Positions 3,684 through 5,860 of a DNA stretch of 5,860 nucleotides are shown here, piece after piece. The DNA comes from Chitinophagaceae bacterium. GTDB lineage: Bacteria; Bacteroidota; Bacteroidia; Chitinophagales; Chitinophagaceae. The notes beneath the pieces are model-generated. The model did no database searches, was not told where the DNA came from, and saw nothing but the letters and a program-made list of their open reading frames with translations. Position 1 is the first letter of the stretch. Each line of letters begins with the position of its first letter. The stretch covers positions 3,297 through 9,156 of the forward strand of contig DMPB01000024.1 of the NCBI GenBank assembly GCA_003456175.1, written 5' to 3'. The position numbers and the translations under genes are program-made.

Positions 3684-5860
3684 TTAGTTACCAACCATAA
3701 ATACGGCGTTAGCTAGTAACAACTTACCATTCTCCCAGAACATTCTGAAGATAGGATCGTCGGCTATGAGCACAACGCTACCACGCCCCATTTCCATCAC
3801 ACCTAAGCTCAAATGATTTTGAATTTTGGGTAACAATGCACTACCTACAAAACCAGCTACATGGCCCTTCTTACCCACTACGCCAACGTTCCAACCATCT
3901 TTCAACGGTTCGTACAAATTAGCATCTTGCTTTAAAGTGTAGTAGGTATTACCATAACCAAACGCAAGCGGATGTGTAGTATCGAGTTGAACTTTAAAGA
4001 TGGCACCAGGTATATTTTGCGTTAAATAATCTCTTTCTCTATCACCATAAGCCTTTATTATAGCTTCTGCTTCTTTGTCATTTTTACTATCGCCATCTTT
4101 AAACTTAATACCCCATTCGTTTTGAGCCAATTGCGCTACTGCACCTTCTAATGCAATTAACTTACCACCTTCGCGAACAAAGGCTTTGAGCTTCTCTTGT
4201 GCATTTTTATCACTCATAAAACGATAGTAACCATCGGGAAGTATAAGTACCTGATACTGCTTTAGATCTAGTCTTGAGAAGTCGCTAGCATTAAATAAGC
4301 TAATTGGATATTGCAATTGCGTATCAAAATAATTCCACACCTCCCCTGCACCTAAACTACTCACTTGCTCACCAGTGAGCATAGCCACTTTAGGTGCATG
4401 AATTATTTTAACATCGGGGCTACCAAAATCAGCACCTTTATCCATAAAGCCTGTCGTTACAGCTATTGGTTGTATTTGATGCGCTAAACAGGCATCATTC
4501 ACTAAAGCTTGCCATTGTTGCACATTATTTGTTTTCAACACCAATAATGTACCTCCATTATATTGTTGGCCAGCATAGCTGAAGGGCTTCTCAGCCATTC
4601 TTACTTTCACACCACTTTTCAGTAAAGCACTTAATACTTTAGCACTTGCAAAACTGTTATAAGGCACCAAAATACCATAGCTGCTCGTAACTGGCGTTAC
4701 TGCTTTTTGAAGTACCATGTTGCTGGCTACTGCTGCATTTGCCGTAAGGGCATACGCCTCTACTCCATGAACATAAGGAATACTCCATGCCGTAATATCG
4801 TACGTATTACTATCGGTAATTTTACTGTTTGGCTCTAACAGCACCTTCACCAAATTACCACGGTTCTGCAAAGCAGAAACTAAAATGCTATGCTGCTGCA
4901 ACTGTATTACATCTTCTTTTTGGGTAGTGTATCGAAAGCCTCTGCCAGCAACGTTAGTTACCCAATTAAAAGCTATTTTATTTTGCTGTAAGAACTGTGC
5001 AATCACATTCATTTTTTGCCAGTTCTTATCAGTAATTACATAACTTTTATAAGATGCATTTTTGCCAGAACGAGCATCGTTATAGTATTGCTGAAATTCT
5101 TTGAGTGCTTTTTCGGCATTAGCACTCGCCATTTCAACTGTACTCATACCTGTAGTGTAATGATGCACCACACGATCAACAAGCGTAAGGGTATCTTTAT
5201 CTTCTGTAACAACAGCTAAGCCACCACGACTATGGCCACCTTGCTCGTAAGTCATGCCAATAGCACCATTATACGTTGGATAAGTATCGCCATAGCTTGG
5301 ATAAAACAAATCGAAGCGTTCTTTCGTGAAATACAACCAACCTTGCTCATCAAAATAGCGAGCATGGTTTTTACCAATTAAGGTTTGAAAATCGCGTTGC
5401 CAAGGTGTGATAACTTCGTGTAAAGGCTCTGCAGCTGGTGCAAAGTAGTAAGGCTCATTATAGCCCTGCTCATGAAAATCTACGTGTACTTGAGGCAACC
5501 ATTCGTGGTACTTTTTAAGGCGTTGTTGTGTTTCTACTTGTGTTTGCCAAGCCCAATCACGATTTAAATCGAAATTGTAATGATTACTACGACCACCAGG
5601 CCAAGGCTCTACGTGTTCACGGCTTTGAGGCTCTGCATTATAATGCGCCCCAACAACACTATTAAACCAATGTACATATCTATCACGGCCATCGGGATTT
5701 AAACAAGGATCGATGATTACAACCGTATTTTCTAACCACTGCTTTGCTTTGGCGTTATTGCTTTGTACCAATGCATGCATAGTTTTCATAGCAGCTTCTG
5801 AACTGCTAGGCTCATTACCATGTACATTATAGCTTAGCCAAACAATTACTTTCTGATTAG
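3684..5860 (-). CDS. M14-family zinc carboxypeptidase with C-terminal amidotransferase-like domain, 5' end cut by window
   Basis: The frame is open to the right edge (NQKVIVWLSYNVHGNEPSS...), so the ATG at 5789 is internal and the true start lies outside the window. 724 residues are visible. Peptidase motifs are complete: zinc ligands H and E in HGNE (5811-5822), NPDGRDR (substrate-binding region), NRDW (the Asn-Arg pair that binds the substrate carboxylate), the third zinc ligand in VDFHEQ (codon 5472-5474), and the probable catalytic Glu in MTYEQGG (5244-5246). An active metallopeptidase is therefore expected. About 280 residues after the catalytic Glu comes a Rossmann-like segment (KVAMLTGEQVSSLGAGEVWNYFD ... 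YQVLILPDGYY ... LKAFVREGGKLIALEGA) resembling class I glutamine amidotransferase folds but without a Cys at the elbow, so probably structural or ligand-binding. The C-terminus GSVVLIADDPIFRMFWENGKLLLANAVF is typical of this large family in Bacteroidota. Export to the periplasm is inferred from the family; the signal peptide is outside the window. A strong hairpin follows the stop. Confidence 0.92.
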   Translation of the reverse strand, partial: NQKVIVWLSYNVHGNEPSSSEAAMKTMHALVQSNNAKAKQWLENTVVIIDPCLNPDGRDRYVHWFNSVVGAHYNAEPQSREHVEPWPGGRSNHYNFDLNRDWAWQTQVETQQRLKKYHEWLPQVHVDFHEQGYNEPYYFAPAAEPLHEVITPWQRDFQTLIGKNHARYFDEQGWLYFTKERFDLFYPSYGDTYPTYNGAIGMTYEQGGHSRGGLAVVTEDKDTLTLVDRVVHHYTTGMSTVEMASANAEKALKEFQQYYNDARSGKNASYKSYVITDKNWQKMNVIAQFLQQNKIAFNWVTNVAGRGFRYTTQKEDVIQLQQHSILVSALQNRGNLVKVLLEPNSKITDSNTYDITAWSIPYVHGVEAYALTANAAVASNMVLQKAVTPVTSSYGILVPYNSFASAKVLSALLKSGVKVRMAEKPFSYAGQQYNGGTLLVLKTNNVQQWQALVNDACLAHQIQPIAVTTGFMDKGADFGSPDVKIIHAPKVAMLTGEQVSSLGAGEVWNYFDTQLQYPISLFNASDFSRLDLKQYQVLILPDGYYRFMSDKNAQEKLKAFVREGGKLIALEGAVAQLAQNEWGIKFKDGDSKNDKEAEAIIKAYGDRERDYLTQNIPGAIFKVQLDTTHPLAFGYGNTYYTLKQDANLYEPLKDGWNVGVVGKKGHVAGFVGSALLPKIQNHLSLGVMEMGRGSVVLIADDPIFRMFWENGKLLLANAVFMVGN

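Noticed and set aside
5016..5219. Plus-strand 67-residue frame with a hydrophobic stretch
   Set aside because: It lies antisense within the M14 peptidase gene; the hydrophobicity comes from the complement of charged and Asn-rich codons.

Overview
The window looks like ordinary chromosomal DNA from a Bacteroidota bacterium, most likely a member of the Chitinophagaceae or a relative. This rests on the AT-rich codon use, the absence of Shine-Dalgarno sites before the starts, a TTTG-N19-TAnnTTTG promoter of the Bacteroidota type before the tRNA, and proteins that resemble families common in that group. The lineage is inferred from these traits and was not checked by a database search.

Layout. 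Positions 1-621 (+) hold the C-terminal three quarters of a secreted-type or cytoplasmic esterase of the esterase D / FrmB fold, with its Ser, Asp and His in place. After a short stem-loop comes 689-1129 (+), a small membrane-anchored protein. It has the transmembrane segment, alanine-rich helix and conserved tail of stomatin/prohibitin-like proteins but no SPFH domain. It ends one base from the end of a convergent two-gene operon on the minus strand: a short-chain dehydrogenase (2764-1958), then, 8 bases on, a divergent SAM hydroxide adenosyltransferase (1949-1131). Upstream of that operon lies a tRNA-Lys(UUU) gene on the minus strand, with a clear promoter and a 26-bp palindromic terminator.

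Positions 3117-3616 hold a broken class I SAM-dependent methyltransferase gene. Its reading frame runs from motif I to the natural-looking C-terminus but has no N-terminal region and no start codon before motif I. The remnant is bounded exactly by perfect 15-bp inverted repeats. The same sequence also occurs in the esterase gene, and a near-copy lies inside the remnant. This repeat family is the least explained structure in the window. Next come a 20-bp-stem GC-rich hairpin (3629-3671) and a large M14 zinc carboxypeptidase gene (minus strand, ending at 3684). The peptidase runs off the right edge and carries a C-terminal glutamine-amidotransferase-like domain.

The genes do not form an obvious pathway. 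The only clear operon is dehydrogenase plus SAM hydrolase. No mobile-element genes, CRISPR array, toxin-antitoxin pair or defence genes are visible, and there is no convincing new multi-gene system. The best leads are the repeat-bounded methyltransferase remnant, the SPFH-less prohibitin-like protein and the divergent active site of the SAM hydrolase.
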